From contig JAWKHI010000001.1 of the NCBI GenBank assembly GCA_041394885.1, forward strand, positions 124,001-188,000: a DNA stretch of 64,000 nt, given 5' to 3'. Origin of the DNA: DSOI01 sp041394885 (GTDB lineage: Bacteria > Acidobacteriota > Terriglobia > Bryobacterales > Bryobacteraceae). This document shows, in pieces, positions 6,779 to 15,603 of the stretch. Under the pieces are notes generated by a model, which saw nothing but the letters and a program-made list of their open reading frames with translations, was not told the DNA's origin and did no database searches. Position numbers and translations under genes: made by a program. Every line of letters starts with the position of its first letter. Position 1 is the stretch's first letter.

Positions 6779-9373
6779 ATGGACAAGAAGTATGCATGTG
6801 TTGCGGCGCTACTGGCCCTTTCGAGCCTGGCGCGGGCGGCCGAGCCGGTTTCTTTTTCCAAGGAGGTGAAGCCGATTCTCGAGGCGCAGTGCACCAAGTG
6901 CCACGGCGCTTCCATGCAGATGGCCAAGCTCGATTTGCGCTCGCGCGAAGCAGCGCTCACCGGTGGCGAGAAGGGTCCGGCGATTGTGCCTGGCAAGGCC
7001 GAAGAGAGTTCGCTTTATCGAAAGGTCGCCGGACTGGAGAAGCCCGCGATGCCGATGGGCGGCAAGCTGACCGCGGCCGAAATCGACGTTCTCCGGCGGT
7101 GGATCGGCGAAGGAGCCAATTGGGATTCCGCCATTGCGGCGGCATCGCCGTCGCGCGACCTTTCGGCCATGGAAGACATGAAGCTGCCCGCCGGAGCCCG
7201 CGACTATTGGGCGTTTCGATCACCGGTGAAAACGGCGCTGCCCACCACCGGAGATCCGGACGCGGACGCTCATCCCGTGGACGCGTTTCTGCGCAAAGCC
7301 CAACTGGACCGCGGCCTGAAGCAGGCGCCGCTCGCCGGCAAACGGGCACTCCTGCGCCGCGCCTACCTCGATCTCACCGGCCTCCCGCCCACCGATGCCG
7401 AGGCCAAGCTTTTCCTGGACGACAATACGGACGGGGCTTGGGAGCGCCTCATTGACCGGCTGCTCGCCTCGCCTCAATACGGCGAACGCTGGGGACGGCA
7501 CTGGCTGGACGTGGCCCGCTACGCGGACTCCAACGGTTATGAGCACGACTTTGACCGTCCGAACGCCTGGCGCTATCGCGACTATGTCATTCGTGCCTTC
7601 AACAGCGACATCCCCTACAACCGTTTCCTCGAGGAACAACTCGCAGGAGACGAACTCGAGACCGTAACCCACGACACGCTCATCGCCACGGGCTTCCTCC
7701 GTAACTACGCCAAGGTCGGATTCCGCGAAAAGGACAACCCGCAGTTCCGGTTCGATTATCTGGACGACATGATCGCCACCGTTGGCCGCGGACTGATGGG
7801 GCTCACGCTGCAGTGCGCCCGCTGCCACAATCACAAATTCGACCCGCTCGCGCAGAAAGACTACTATCGTCTGCAGGCCACCCTGTGGGGCTACGTGGAG
7901 GTGGATCACGCGCTGGTGCCGGAACCGGAGGCCAAGGCCTATTATGCCCGCGTGGCGGAAGTGGAAGCGCGCATCAAACCCCTCAAGTCCCGGCTGAAGG
8001 AACTACTCCAGCCGCACGAAGCCAAGATCCTCGAAAAGAAGTACCGCAAGTGGCCGGCCAACATTCAGGAAGCCGTCTTCACCCCGGAAGACAAGCGGAC
8101 CCCGGGCCAGGTCCTGCTGGCGAATCAGATTATCCGCACCACCAAAGTCTCGCCGGCGGAGATCGAAGCGATTCTGCCCGAAGAGGATCGCAAGCGCAAG
8201 ACCGAGATCGAGGCGCTGATCCGCGACATCGAACGCGAACGCCCGAAGCCGATTCCCGTGGCGATGGGCATCACCGACGGCGACTACCGCTTCACCCCAG
8301 ACGGCGCCGGCGATGAGCCCGCGCCCGGCAAGGGCATCAAACAGGAGGCCGTCGAAGGGAGCTTTCTCGCCGATGGCTCGAAGCCTTACGCCGCGCCGCC
8401 CTCCTACTTTCTCCATTCCGGCGATCCGCACAATCGCGGCTCCCAAATGCAACCGGGGTTCGTGATGGTGGTGGATAACGGCAAGCATCCCACCGCCATT
8501 CCCCCCGCCAATGGCCTGACGTCGGGACGCCGCCTCGCGCTTGCCCGCTGGCTCGGATCCAAAGATCATCCTCTCACCGCGCGCGTGATCGTCAACCGCG
8601 TCTGGCATCATCACTTCGGCCGCGGCATCGTCACTTCGCTCGACAATTTCGGCAAGGCCGGCGAGACTCCCACGCATCCGGAACTGCTGGACTGGCTGGC
8701 GGTGGAGTTCATGGATAAAGGATGGAGCATCAAGAAACTGCACAAGCTGCTGATGACGTCTCGCGCCTACCGTCTTTCCAGCCAGTTCAACGACCCCGCC
8801 AACCAGCGCGCTGACGCCGACAACCTCTACTTCTGGCGCTTCAAGGCACAGCGGCTGGAAGCCGAAGCCGTCCGCGACAGTATCCTCGCCGTGAGCGGCT
8901 CGCTGAATCGGACTCAGTTCGGGCCCGCCGTTTTCCCGGAGATCCAGGAGGAGATACTGCGGTCCATGGACAAGGGAATCTGGCTCAAGAAGAAGGACGG
9001 ACCCGAAGTCTGGCGCCGCAGCGTCTATGTCTACCGCAAGCGCGGCCTGCCGCTGCCCTTCTTCGAAGTGTTCGACCTTCCGGATCAGAACGTGAGCTGC
9101 GGACGCCGCAACGTATCCACGGTTCCTACCCAAGCGCTCACGCTGATGAATAACGAGTGGGTGCTCAACCAGTCCCGCCGTTTCGCGGACCGCATTGCCA
9201 CCGAAGCCCCCGGCGGCGCCGAGGATCAGGTGAAGCGGGCCTATCAACTGGCGCTGAGCCGTCCGCCGACGGCCGGCGAACTGCGCGTCGGGCGCGAATT
9301 TCTGGCCACCAATACGCTCGCCGATTTCGCCCACGTCGTGCTCAACCTGAACGAATTCGTATATCTGAGGTAA
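6779..9373 (+). CDS. PSD1-type protein: cytochrome c-like + DUF1549 + DUF1553
   Basis: An 864-aa exported protein with a Sec signal (residues 1-20). Next is a planctomycete-type cytochrome c domain with CTKCHG (about 38-43), then DUF1549 starting near residue 165. DUF1549 contains a second CxxCH in CARCHNHKFDP (about 347). Low-similarity linker residues follow, and DUF1553 begins near 580 (ALARWLGSKDHPLTARVIVNRVWHHHFG). Two CxxCH motifs suggest covalent haem, hence electron transfer or redox sensing outside the cytoplasm; the true function of this family is unknown. The following DUF1501 gene starts 5 bases later, and these families nearly always occur as such pairs. Expansion is typical of planctomycetes and Solibacter-like acidobacteria. 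Confidence 0.88.
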   Translation: MDKKYACVAALLALSSLARAAEPVSFSKEVKPILEAQCTKCHGASMQMAKLDLRSREAALTGGEKGPAIVPGKAEESSLYRKVAGLEKPAMPMGGKLTAAEIDVLRRWIGEGANWDSAIAAASPSRDLSAMEDMKLPAGARDYWAFRSPVKTALPTTGDPDADAHPVDAFLRKAQLDRGLKQAPLAGKRALLRRAYLDLTGLPPTDAEAKLFLDDNTDGAWERLIDRLLASPQYGERWGRHWLDVARYADSNGYEHDFDRPNAWRYRDYVIRAFNSDIPYNRFLEEQLAGDELETVTHDTLIATGFLRNYAKVGFREKDNPQFRFDYLDDMIATVGRGLMGLTLQCARCHNHKFDPLAQKDYYRLQATLWGYVEVDHALVPEPEAKAYYARVAEVEARIKPLKSRLKELLQPHEAKILEKKYRKWPANIQEAVFTPEDKRTPGQVLLANQIIRTTKVSPAEIEAILPEEDRKRKTEIEALIRDIERERPKPIPVAMGITDGDYRFTPDGAGDEPAPGKGIKQEAVEGSFLADGSKPYAAPPSYFLHSGDPHNRGSQMQPGFVMVVDNGKHPTAIPPANGLTSGRRLALARWLGSKDHPLTARVIVNRVWHHHFGRGIVTSLDNFGKAGETPTHPELLDWLAVEFMDKGWSIKKLHKLLMTSRAYRLSSQFNDPANQRADADNLYFWRFKAQRLEAEAVRDSILAVSGSLNRTQFGPAVFPEIQEEILRSMDKGIWLKKKDGPEVWRRSVYVYRKRGLPLPFFEVFDLPDQNVSCGRRNVSTVPTQALTLMNNEWVLNQSRRFADRIATEAPGGAEDQVKRAYQLALSRPPTAGELRVGREFLATNTLADFAHVVLNLNEFVYLR

Positions 9374-9378
9374 CAGGG

Positions 9379-10842
9379 ATGTCCATGGAAACCAGGTTCG
9401 TTTCGCGGCGGAACTTTTTGTTCGAGGCCGGAGGCGGCATCAGCGGATTGGGCCTCGCCTGGCTGCTCGGCAACGACAACCTGCTCGCCTCGGAAGGCGG
9501 AGCGCCCGTATGCGGCGGTCCGGCCGTAACTTCGTCGCCCTTCCTTCCCAAAAAGCCGCACTTCGCCCCGCGCGCCAAACGTGTCATTTCTCTGTTCATG
9601 AGCGGCGGTGTCAGCCACATGGACACCTTCGATCCCAAGCCCGCGCTCAGCAAATATGCAGGGCAGCCGCTTTCCGGAAAGGGCGACATCGTCGTGCGGC
9701 AGGGCCATCCCGGCCCGCTGATGCCATCGCCGTTCCAGTTCCGCAAGTACGGTCACGGTGGGCTTGAAATCAGTGAACTGTTTCCCAACGTCGCCAAGCA
9801 CGCCGACTCGCTCGCCGTGGTCCGATCGGTGAAAGGCCGCTCGAACGATCACGTGATGGCCCATTACGAACTCGCCTCGGGCACCGTGCGGATGGGCGCG
9901 CCGAGCGTCGGATCGTGGGTCACCTACGGGCTCGGTTCCGAGAATCAGAATCTGCCTGCCTTCGTCGTCATCTACGACGCCCGCGGCGGCCCCTTCGGCG
10001 GCCCTGCCAACTGGAGCGCCGGATACATGCCTGCCGCCTACCAGGGCACGATTTTCCGCAGCAAGGGAGATCCGATCATGGATCTCAATCCGGCCGAAGG
10101 CGTCTCTTCCGATCAAATGCGGAAACGGCTCTCGCTACTCGACAAGCTCAACCGCATGGACCTCGAGAACAATCCGGGCAACTCCGAACTTTCGGCGCGT
10201 ATCACCGCCTACGAACTCGCCTTCCGGATGCAGGGCTGCGCTCCGGAAGCCGTCGAGTTGGATAAAGAATCCGAGGCCACCAAGAAGCTCTACGGACTCG
10301 ACAACCCCATCACCGCGCCGTTCGGACGCCAATGCGTCATCGCGCGGCGGCTGGCCGAACGCGGCGTCCGATTCATCCAGCTCTACCACGGCGGCATCGG
10401 CAATCAGAATACAGACACCTGGGATGCCCACGGCAACGTCCAGGAAAACCATACCCAACATTCGGCCGAAACGGACCTCCCCATCGCCGGCCTGCTCACC
10501 GATCTCGCCGGCCGCGGCCTCCTCGAAGATACCCTCGTCACCTGGCAAAGCGAGTTTGGCCGCATGCCCATATCCCAGCGCGGACTGGGCCGCGATCACA
10601 ACCCAGGCGCGATGAGCATCTGGATGGCGGGAGCCGGTATCCGCGGCGGGCAGGCCATCGGCGCCACCGACGAGTTCGGCTACAAGGCCGAACAGCAGGT
10701 GGTGACCGTGCATGACCTTCATGCCTCGATCCTGCACCTGCTCGGGATGGAGCACACCAAGCTCACCTATGCGTTCCAAGGCCGCAACATGCGCCTCACC
10801 GACGTCTACGGCGAACTGATTCCGCAGATCACGCAGGCCTGA
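9379..10842 (+). CDS. DUF1501 protein, Tat-exported
   Basis: A 487-aa protein beginning with a twin-arginine leader (SRRNFLFEAGGG). The body starts with RAKRVISLFMSGGVSHMDTFDPKP, the hallmark of DUF1501, a branch of the alkaline phosphatase/sulfatase superfamily. FGRMP and the downstream Asp/His-rich LGRDHNPGAMSIWMAG give the C-terminal metal-site region. No enzymatic activity is established for the family. The ATG at 9379 was chosen because it directly precedes the Tat signal; the open frame extends upstream to 9157 inside the PSD gene. It is the partner of the preceding cytochrome-type PSD protein, probably co-transcribed and co-exported. Confidence 0.9.
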   Translation: MSMETRFVSRRNFLFEAGGGISGLGLAWLLGNDNLLASEGGAPVCGGPAVTSSPFLPKKPHFAPRAKRVISLFMSGGVSHMDTFDPKPALSKYAGQPLSGKGDIVVRQGHPGPLMPSPFQFRKYGHGGLEISELFPNVAKHADSLAVVRSVKGRSNDHVMAHYELASGTVRMGAPSVGSWVTYGLGSENQNLPAFVVIYDARGGPFGGPANWSAGYMPAAYQGTIFRSKGDPIMDLNPAEGVSSDQMRKRLSLLDKLNRMDLENNPGNSELSARITAYELAFRMQGCAPEAVELDKESEATKKLYGLDNPITAPFGRQCVIARRLAERGVRFIQLYHGGIGNQNTDTWDAHGNVQENHTQHSAETDLPIAGLLTDLAGRGLLEDTLVTWQSEFGRMPISQRGLGRDHNPGAMSIWMAGAGIRGGQAIGATDEFGYKAEQQVVTVHDLHASILHLLGMEHTKLTYAFQGRNMRLTDVYGELIPQITQA

Positions 10843-10849
10843 CGGAGAG

Positions 10850-11647
10850 CTACCAACCCATCGCCGACATCCGGCCTTGGATCACCGAGGAATAGCGTCC
10901 CACGCGATTGGGGCTTCTCCGCAACGGCGCAGGCAGTATCGCCGCCAGCCGTGCCGCCTGCTCCCGCGTCAACCGGGCCGCGGCCACCCGATAGTGATAC
11001 CGGGCCGCGGCTTCGGCCCCGTATACACCCGGACCCCACTCCACCACGTTGAGATACAGTTCGAGAATTCGATCCTTGGGCAGCAACATTTCAAGCGTCG
11101 GCACCAACGCGAACTCGCCCGCCTTGCGCCAGATGCTGCGGTGCGTCGTCAGGAACAGATTCTTCACCAATTGCTGGCTCAGCGTGGAGGCGCCGCGCAA
11201 CCCGCCTTTCCTCCGCTCGGTGAACACCTTCTCGAGCTCGTCCCAATCGATTCCCTCGTGTTCATAGAAGCCTGTGTCCTCGGCAGCGATCACCGCGTGC
11301 GCCAAATGCGGATGGATCCGCGCCATCGGCATCCAGGAAAACTGCTTCCGGTAGGGGGCCTTGGAAAACCACGACTCCACGCGGCGCTGTATGTGGACCG
11401 TGGTGGTGATCGGACGAAGCCACCGCAAGTAGATCATTCCCATCGCGCAAGCCACATACCATACCGCGAGCAAAGCGGCCACGGCGAACACGACGCGGGT
11501 GAACCAGGACCGCACCCACCGGCGCGGCGGCGGCCGTTTCGATCGGGGACTTCGTGCGTTGCGAACGGCAGGAATGCTCTCACCCTCCAGGGAGGGGTTA
11601 GTATAGCGCGGCCCCGGATAAATTGGTATGATCCCTGGGCGCCGCAC
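10850..11647 (-). CDS. mtgA: Monofunctional peptidoglycan transglycosylase
   Basis: A 265-aa GT51 enzyme that polymerises lipid II into glycan strands at the periplasmic face. A basic N-terminal tail is followed by one membrane anchor (about 52-75). The catalytic signature comes next: AAEDTGFYEHEGID (catalytic Glu123), GASTLSQQLVKNLF (152-165), and RILELYLNVVEWGPGVYG. Length fits MtgA, and there is no transpeptidase domain. The GTG at 11647 gives a long basic pre-membrane tail; the true start could lie further in, as no Shine-Dalgarno sequence supports it. It is convergent with the DUF1501 gene and divergent from the aquaporin gene. Confidence 0.9.
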   Translation of the reverse strand: MRRPGIIPIYPGPRYTNPSLEGESIPAVRNARSPRSKRPPPRRWVRSWFTRVVFAVAALLAVWYVACAMGMIYLRWLRPITTTVHIQRRVESWFSKAPYRKQFSWMPMARIHPHLAHAVIAAEDTGFYEHEGIDWDELEKVFTERRKGGLRGASTLSQQLVKNLFLTTHRSIWRKAGEFALVPTLEMLLPKDRILELYLNVVEWGPGVYGAEAAARYHYRVAAARLTREQAARLAAILPAPLRRSPNRVGRYSSVIQGRMSAMGW

Positions 11648-11685
11648 TCATCCCGGCGCACTACCCAATAAGGAGATCGAAAACA

Positions 11686-12378
11686 ATGGCTCTTTCCAAG
11701 CGGGCAATGGCTGAGTTCATCGGCACATTCTGGCTTGTCTTTGGCGGATGCGGCAGCGCCGTGCTGGCTGCCGCTTTTCCGGGTTTGGGGATCGGTTTCG
11801 CCGGCGTGGCGCTGGCCTTCGGTTTGACGGTTCTTACCATGGCTTACGCCATCGGTCACATTTCCGGCTGCCATCTCAATCCAGCGGTTTCGGTGGGGCT
11901 CGTCACCGGGAAGCGCTTCCCGGCTTCCGACCTGCCGGCCTACGTCGCCGCACAGGTGCTCGGCGGCATCGCCGGCGCCGCGGTTCTATTCTTCATCGCC
12001 AGCGGCAAGGCCGGATTCTCCACCGCGGGCGGATTCGCGTCCAATGGCTTCGGCGAACACTCACCCGGCGGCTACGCCATGGGCGCGTGCCTGGTGGCTG
12101 AGGTCGTGCTTACGTTCATGTTTCTGATCATCATCCTCGGCGCCACCGACAAACGCGCGCCCGCCGGCTTCGCACCGATCGCCATCGGGCTCGGCCTCAC
12201 CCTCATCCATTTGATCGGGATCCCGGTCACCAATCTCTCGGTGAACCCCGCCCGCAGCACTGCACCGGCGTTGTTCGCGGGGGGATGGGCTCTCGAACAA
12301 TTGTGGCTGTTCTGGCTGGCGCCGATCATCGGAGCGGCGATCGCCGGCGTAGTCTACGGAATCTTCGAGACAGACTGA
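11686..12378 (+). CDS. aqpZ: Aquaporin Z-type water channel
   Basis: A 230-aa integral membrane protein of six helices with the two pore motifs NPAVS (65-69) and NPARS (187-191). Residues around the selectivity filter (FGLTV, HLIGIPVTN, NPARSTAPAL) fit the water-selective AqpZ type rather than a glycerol facilitator. The ATG at 11686 is preceded by AAGGAG at good spacing, and a TATGAT -10-like box lies about 50 bases upstream near the divergent mtgA start. It probably allows rapid water movement under osmotic change. The gene is monocistronic: PSD unit 2 follows after 104 bases with its own promoter box. Confidence 0.93.
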   Translation: MALSKRAMAEFIGTFWLVFGGCGSAVLAAAFPGLGIGFAGVALAFGLTVLTMAYAIGHISGCHLNPAVSVGLVTGKRFPASDLPAYVAAQVLGGIAGAAVLFFIASGKAGFSTAGGFASNGFGEHSPGGYAMGACLVAEVVLTFMFLIIILGATDKRAPAGFAPIAIGLGLTLIHLIGIPVTNLSVNPARSTAPALFAGGWALEQLWLFWLAPIIGAAIAGVVYGIFETD

Positions 12379-12462
12379 TATTGACCGCCTGTCCGGACGG
12401 GGCGAGCGCACGGCGTCGCAAGCAAAGCGGTCCCCGTTTCCAGTTCCCCTCGCCCCGCCTGA

Positions 12463-12468
12463 TACAAT
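12463..12468 (+). promoter_or_regulatory. -10 box (TACAAT) upstream of PSD unit 2
   Basis: TACAAT ends 14 bases before the ATG at 12483, the same spacing as the TATAAT of PSD unit 1. No Shine-Dalgarno sequence separates it from the start codon. No clear -35 box is seen. Confidence 0.45.
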
Positions 12469-12482
12469 GGCGACCAGCAACC

Positions 12483-15400
12483 ATGAAAGCCCCGCTTTTG
12501 TGCGCTCTGGCCGCCACGGCCGCCTCTGCCGCCGTCGACTTCAACCGTGAAATCCGTCCGATCCTCTCCGACAAATGCTACACCTGTCACGGCCCCGATA
12601 ACGGTAATCGCAAAGCCGATCTCCGGTTCGACCGTGAGGACTCGGCCAAAGCCGTGCTGCCCTCGAAAAATCGCGCCATCGTCCCCGGCGACCCCGCAGC
12701 CAGTTCCCTGCTCCAACGCGTCGCTCATGCCAACAAAGCTCTGCGCATGCCCCCTGCATACTCGGGCGCGCAGCCGCTCGCGGAGAGCGAAATCGCACTG
12801 CTCCGCCAGTGGATCGCCGAGGGCGCCAAGTGGCAGAAGCACTGGTCATTCGAGAAGCCGGTGCGACCCGACCCTCCCGCTGTCGCGGACGCTTCGTGGC
12901 CGCGCAACCCAATCGACAACTTCATCCTCGCGCGGCTGGACCGCGAAGCGCTGAAACCGCGTCCGCAAGCCGACCGCGCTACGCTGATCCGCCGCCTCGC
13001 GCTCGATCTCACGGGCATTCCGCCCACTCCGGCCGAAATCGCCGCTTTCGTGAATGACCGGCGCTCGGACGCCTACGAGCAACTGGTCGATCGCCTGCTC
13101 GCCTCTTCCCGTTACGGCGAACGGATGGCCATCCGCTGGCTCGACGCCGCACGCTATGCCGATACCAATGGCTATCAGACCGACGCCGAGCGTTTCATGT
13201 GGCGCTGGCGCGACTGGGTTATTCAAAGCTTCAATCAAAACAAGCCCTTCAACCAGTTCGCCATCGAGCAGCTCGCCGGCGACCTCCTCCCCAATCCATC
13301 GCTTGACCAAATCATCGCCACCGGCTTCAATCGCAATCACCGGGGCAATGGCGAGGGTGGTTCGATCCCCGAGGAGTTCATCGTCGAGTATTGGGTGGAT
13401 CGCGTCGAAACCGCTTCGACGGTGTTCATGGGCCTGACCATGGGATGCGCCCGCTGCCACGATCACAAATACGATCCGCTCACCCAGCGCGACTTCTATT
13501 CGATGGTCGCCTTCTTCAACAACATCGATGAAATGGGGCGTGTTTTCAAGTATGGCAACTCGCCGCCGATGATTCCCGCGCCTACGCCGGAGCAGCAAGC
13601 GCAGCTCAGCGCCCTGGACGCGCGCATCGTCCAGACTAAAGCGGCTTTCGAATCCCACCGCGCCGCGGCGGAAAAAGCGCAGAAGGAATGGGAGGGATCG
13701 CTCGCGCCCGGCACGGACTGGCAGCCGAGCCACGCTCTGATGGCGCACTATCCGCTCGACGGCGGCGCCCCCGGCCGGGACTCCTCCGGCAAAGCGCTCA
13801 AAGCGTCGTTCAAGGACGGCGAAGCCGCATTCGCCGAAGGACGCCTGGCGCAGGGCGCGTCCTTCGACGGCAAGCGTTTTGTCGAAGCCGGACAGATCGC
13901 GCAGTTCTCCTACTACAACGCGTTCACCATTTCCGCCTGGATCTTCCCCACCGCGGCCGACGGCGCCATCGTCTCCAAAGCGAAAGATGTCGAGGAGGAA
14001 AGCGGCTATGGGCTCTACCTCAAAGACGGCAAGCTTCAGGCGAACCTGGTGCAACGCTGGCTCGACGACGCCATCCGGGTGGAAACCGCGCAGCCGATCG
14101 AACTCAACCGTTGGCACCATGTCGCCATGTCGTATGACGGGCGGCGGATCGCCAAAGGTGTGAATCTCTACGTGGACGGCGTCGTGGCCGAAAAGAAGAT
14201 CCTCCTCGACGAACTCAATCAGAACTTCCAGGCCAGGGAACCGCTCCGCATCGGCGCCGGCAATGCCGTCCGCTTCCACGGATCCATCGACGATGTCCGT
14301 GTCTACAACGACGCGCTCACCCCCGGCGATCTCGCCATCCTCGCCCTACCCGGCTCACTGGCCACGATCGCTGCAGTTCCCGCCTCCAGCCGATCCGAGA
14401 CGCAGCGAAGCAAGCTGCGCGCGGCCTTCCTCGATACCTTCGCTCCAACCTCCATCCGCGATTCCTGGCACGCTCTCCGCGACGCCACCGAGGCCCGCGA
14501 CAAGTTCGCCTTCAATCTCCCCACCGTCATGGTGATGCGCGAAATGGAAACGCCGCGCAAAACGAACGTCCTCATCCGCGGCGCCTATGACCGTCCCGGC
14601 GACCCCGTTTCCCGCTCCACGCCCGCGGCACTGCCGCCGCTGCCCGCCGATGTCCCCAACAACCGGCTCGGCCTTGCCCGGTGGCTCACCAGCCCCGATC
14701 ATCCACTCACCGCCCGCGTCACTGTCAACCGCTTCTGGCAGATGCTGTTCGGAGCGGGTATCGTCGCAACCGTGGAGGACTTCGGCTCCCAAGGCGAGGC
14801 GCCTACGCACCCGGAACTTCTCGACTGGCTGGCCACCGAGTTCATCCGCACCGGCTGGGACGTCAAGGGAATCCTCAAGACCATCGTGATGAGCGCCGCT
14901 TATCAGCAGGATTCCAACGCAACCGCGGAACTGGTCCAGAGGGATCCATCCAATCGGCTTCTGGCACGAGGCCCTCGATTCCGCTTGCCGGCCGAGACCG
15001 TACGCGATCAGGCCCTCGCCATCTCCGGTCTTCTCGTCGAATCGATCGGCGGACCGTCGGTCAAACCCTATCAGCCCGCCGGACTCTGGGAAGAGCTCTC
15101 CGGCCAGCGCTACGATCGCGACAAAGGACCCGGACTCTACCGCCGTTCGCTGTACACCTACTGGAAACGGTCCGCCCCGCCCCCCGGCATGATGACTTTC
15201 GATTCGGCCGGCCGCGAAGCCTGCACCGTCCGCGAGACCAGAACCAACACGCCGCTCCAGGCTCTCACGCTGATGAACGACGAAACCTATCTCGAGGCTT
15301 CGCGCAAAATGGCTGAGCGCATGATCCACGAGGGAGGCGCCACGCCGGAATCCCGCATCGAATATGGTTTCCGTCTCGCCACCGCCCGCTCCCCGCATGA

Positions 15401-15596
15401 CAAGGAGTCCGGCGTTCTGCTGCGGGGCTTCCATCACTATCTCGATCGCTATAACACCAATCCCGCCGCGGCCAAGCAACTGCTCTCTCATGGCGATGCC
15501 CCGCCGGACTCGTCGATCGCACCCGTGGAACTGGCCGCCTACTCCTCAGTCGCCAGCCTGATCCTCAACCTCGACGAAACCATCACCAAGGAGTAA
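12483..15596 (+). CDS. PSD1-type protein with inserted LamG domain
   Basis: A 1037-aa exported protein. Order: Sec signal (1-18), cytochrome c-like domain with CYTCHG (near 33), DUF1549 (about 140-340, with CARCHDHKYDP), a LamG/concanavalin-type lectin domain (about 420-620), and DUF1553 (about 725-990). The LamG section is marked by HYPLDG at its start, FTISAWIFP in the middle and DDVRVYNDALTPGD at the end. The insertion makes it about 170 residues longer than its paralogue at 6779. A LamG fold often binds glycans, so the protein may dock on polysaccharide. The ATG at 12483 directly precedes the signal peptide; the frame is open upstream but overlaps aqpZ. The DUF1501 partner follows after 7 bases. 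Confidence 0.88.
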   Translation: MKAPLLCALAATAASAAVDFNREIRPILSDKCYTCHGPDNGNRKADLRFDREDSAKAVLPSKNRAIVPGDPAASSLLQRVAHANKALRMPPAYSGAQPLAESEIALLRQWIAEGAKWQKHWSFEKPVRPDPPAVADASWPRNPIDNFILARLDREALKPRPQADRATLIRRLALDLTGIPPTPAEIAAFVNDRRSDAYEQLVDRLLASSRYGERMAIRWLDAARYADTNGYQTDAERFMWRWRDWVIQSFNQNKPFNQFAIEQLAGDLLPNPSLDQIIATGFNRNHRGNGEGGSIPEEFIVEYWVDRVETASTVFMGLTMGCARCHDHKYDPLTQRDFYSMVAFFNNIDEMGRVFKYGNSPPMIPAPTPEQQAQLSALDARIVQTKAAFESHRAAAEKAQKEWEGSLAPGTDWQPSHALMAHYPLDGGAPGRDSSGKALKASFKDGEAAFAEGRLAQGASFDGKRFVEAGQIAQFSYYNAFTISAWIFPTAADGAIVSKAKDVEEESGYGLYLKDGKLQANLVQRWLDDAIRVETAQPIELNRWHHVAMSYDGRRIAKGVNLYVDGVVAEKKILLDELNQNFQAREPLRIGAGNAVRFHGSIDDVRVYNDALTPGDLAILALPGSLATIAAVPASSRSETQRSKLRAAFLDTFAPTSIRDSWHALRDATEARDKFAFNLPTVMVMREMETPRKTNVLIRGAYDRPGDPVSRSTPAALPPLPADVPNNRLGLARWLTSPDHPLTARVTVNRFWQMLFGAGIVATVEDFGSQGEAPTHPELLDWLATEFIRTGWDVKGILKTIVMSAAYQQDSNATAELVQRDPSNRLLARGPRFRLPAETVRDQALAISGLLVESIGGPSVKPYQPAGLWEELSGQRYDRDKGPGLYRRSLYTYWKRSAPPPGMMTFDSAGREACTVRETRTNTPLQALTLMNDETYLEASRKMAERMIHEGGATPESRIEYGFRLATARSPHDKESGVLLRGFHHYLDRYNTNPAAAKQLLSHGDAPPDSSIAPVELAAYSSVASLILNLDETITKE

Positions 15597-15603
15597 GCAG
15601 ACC

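Noticed and set aside
8003..9334. A 443-codon minus-strand frame inside PSD unit 1
   Set aside because: Antisense shadow of a clear DUF1553 domain; Arg/Gly/Val-rich translation without motifs.
12846..14279. A 477-codon minus-strand frame inside PSD unit 2
   Set aside because: Antisense to DUF1549 and the LamG domain; no signal, motifs or ribosome-binding site.
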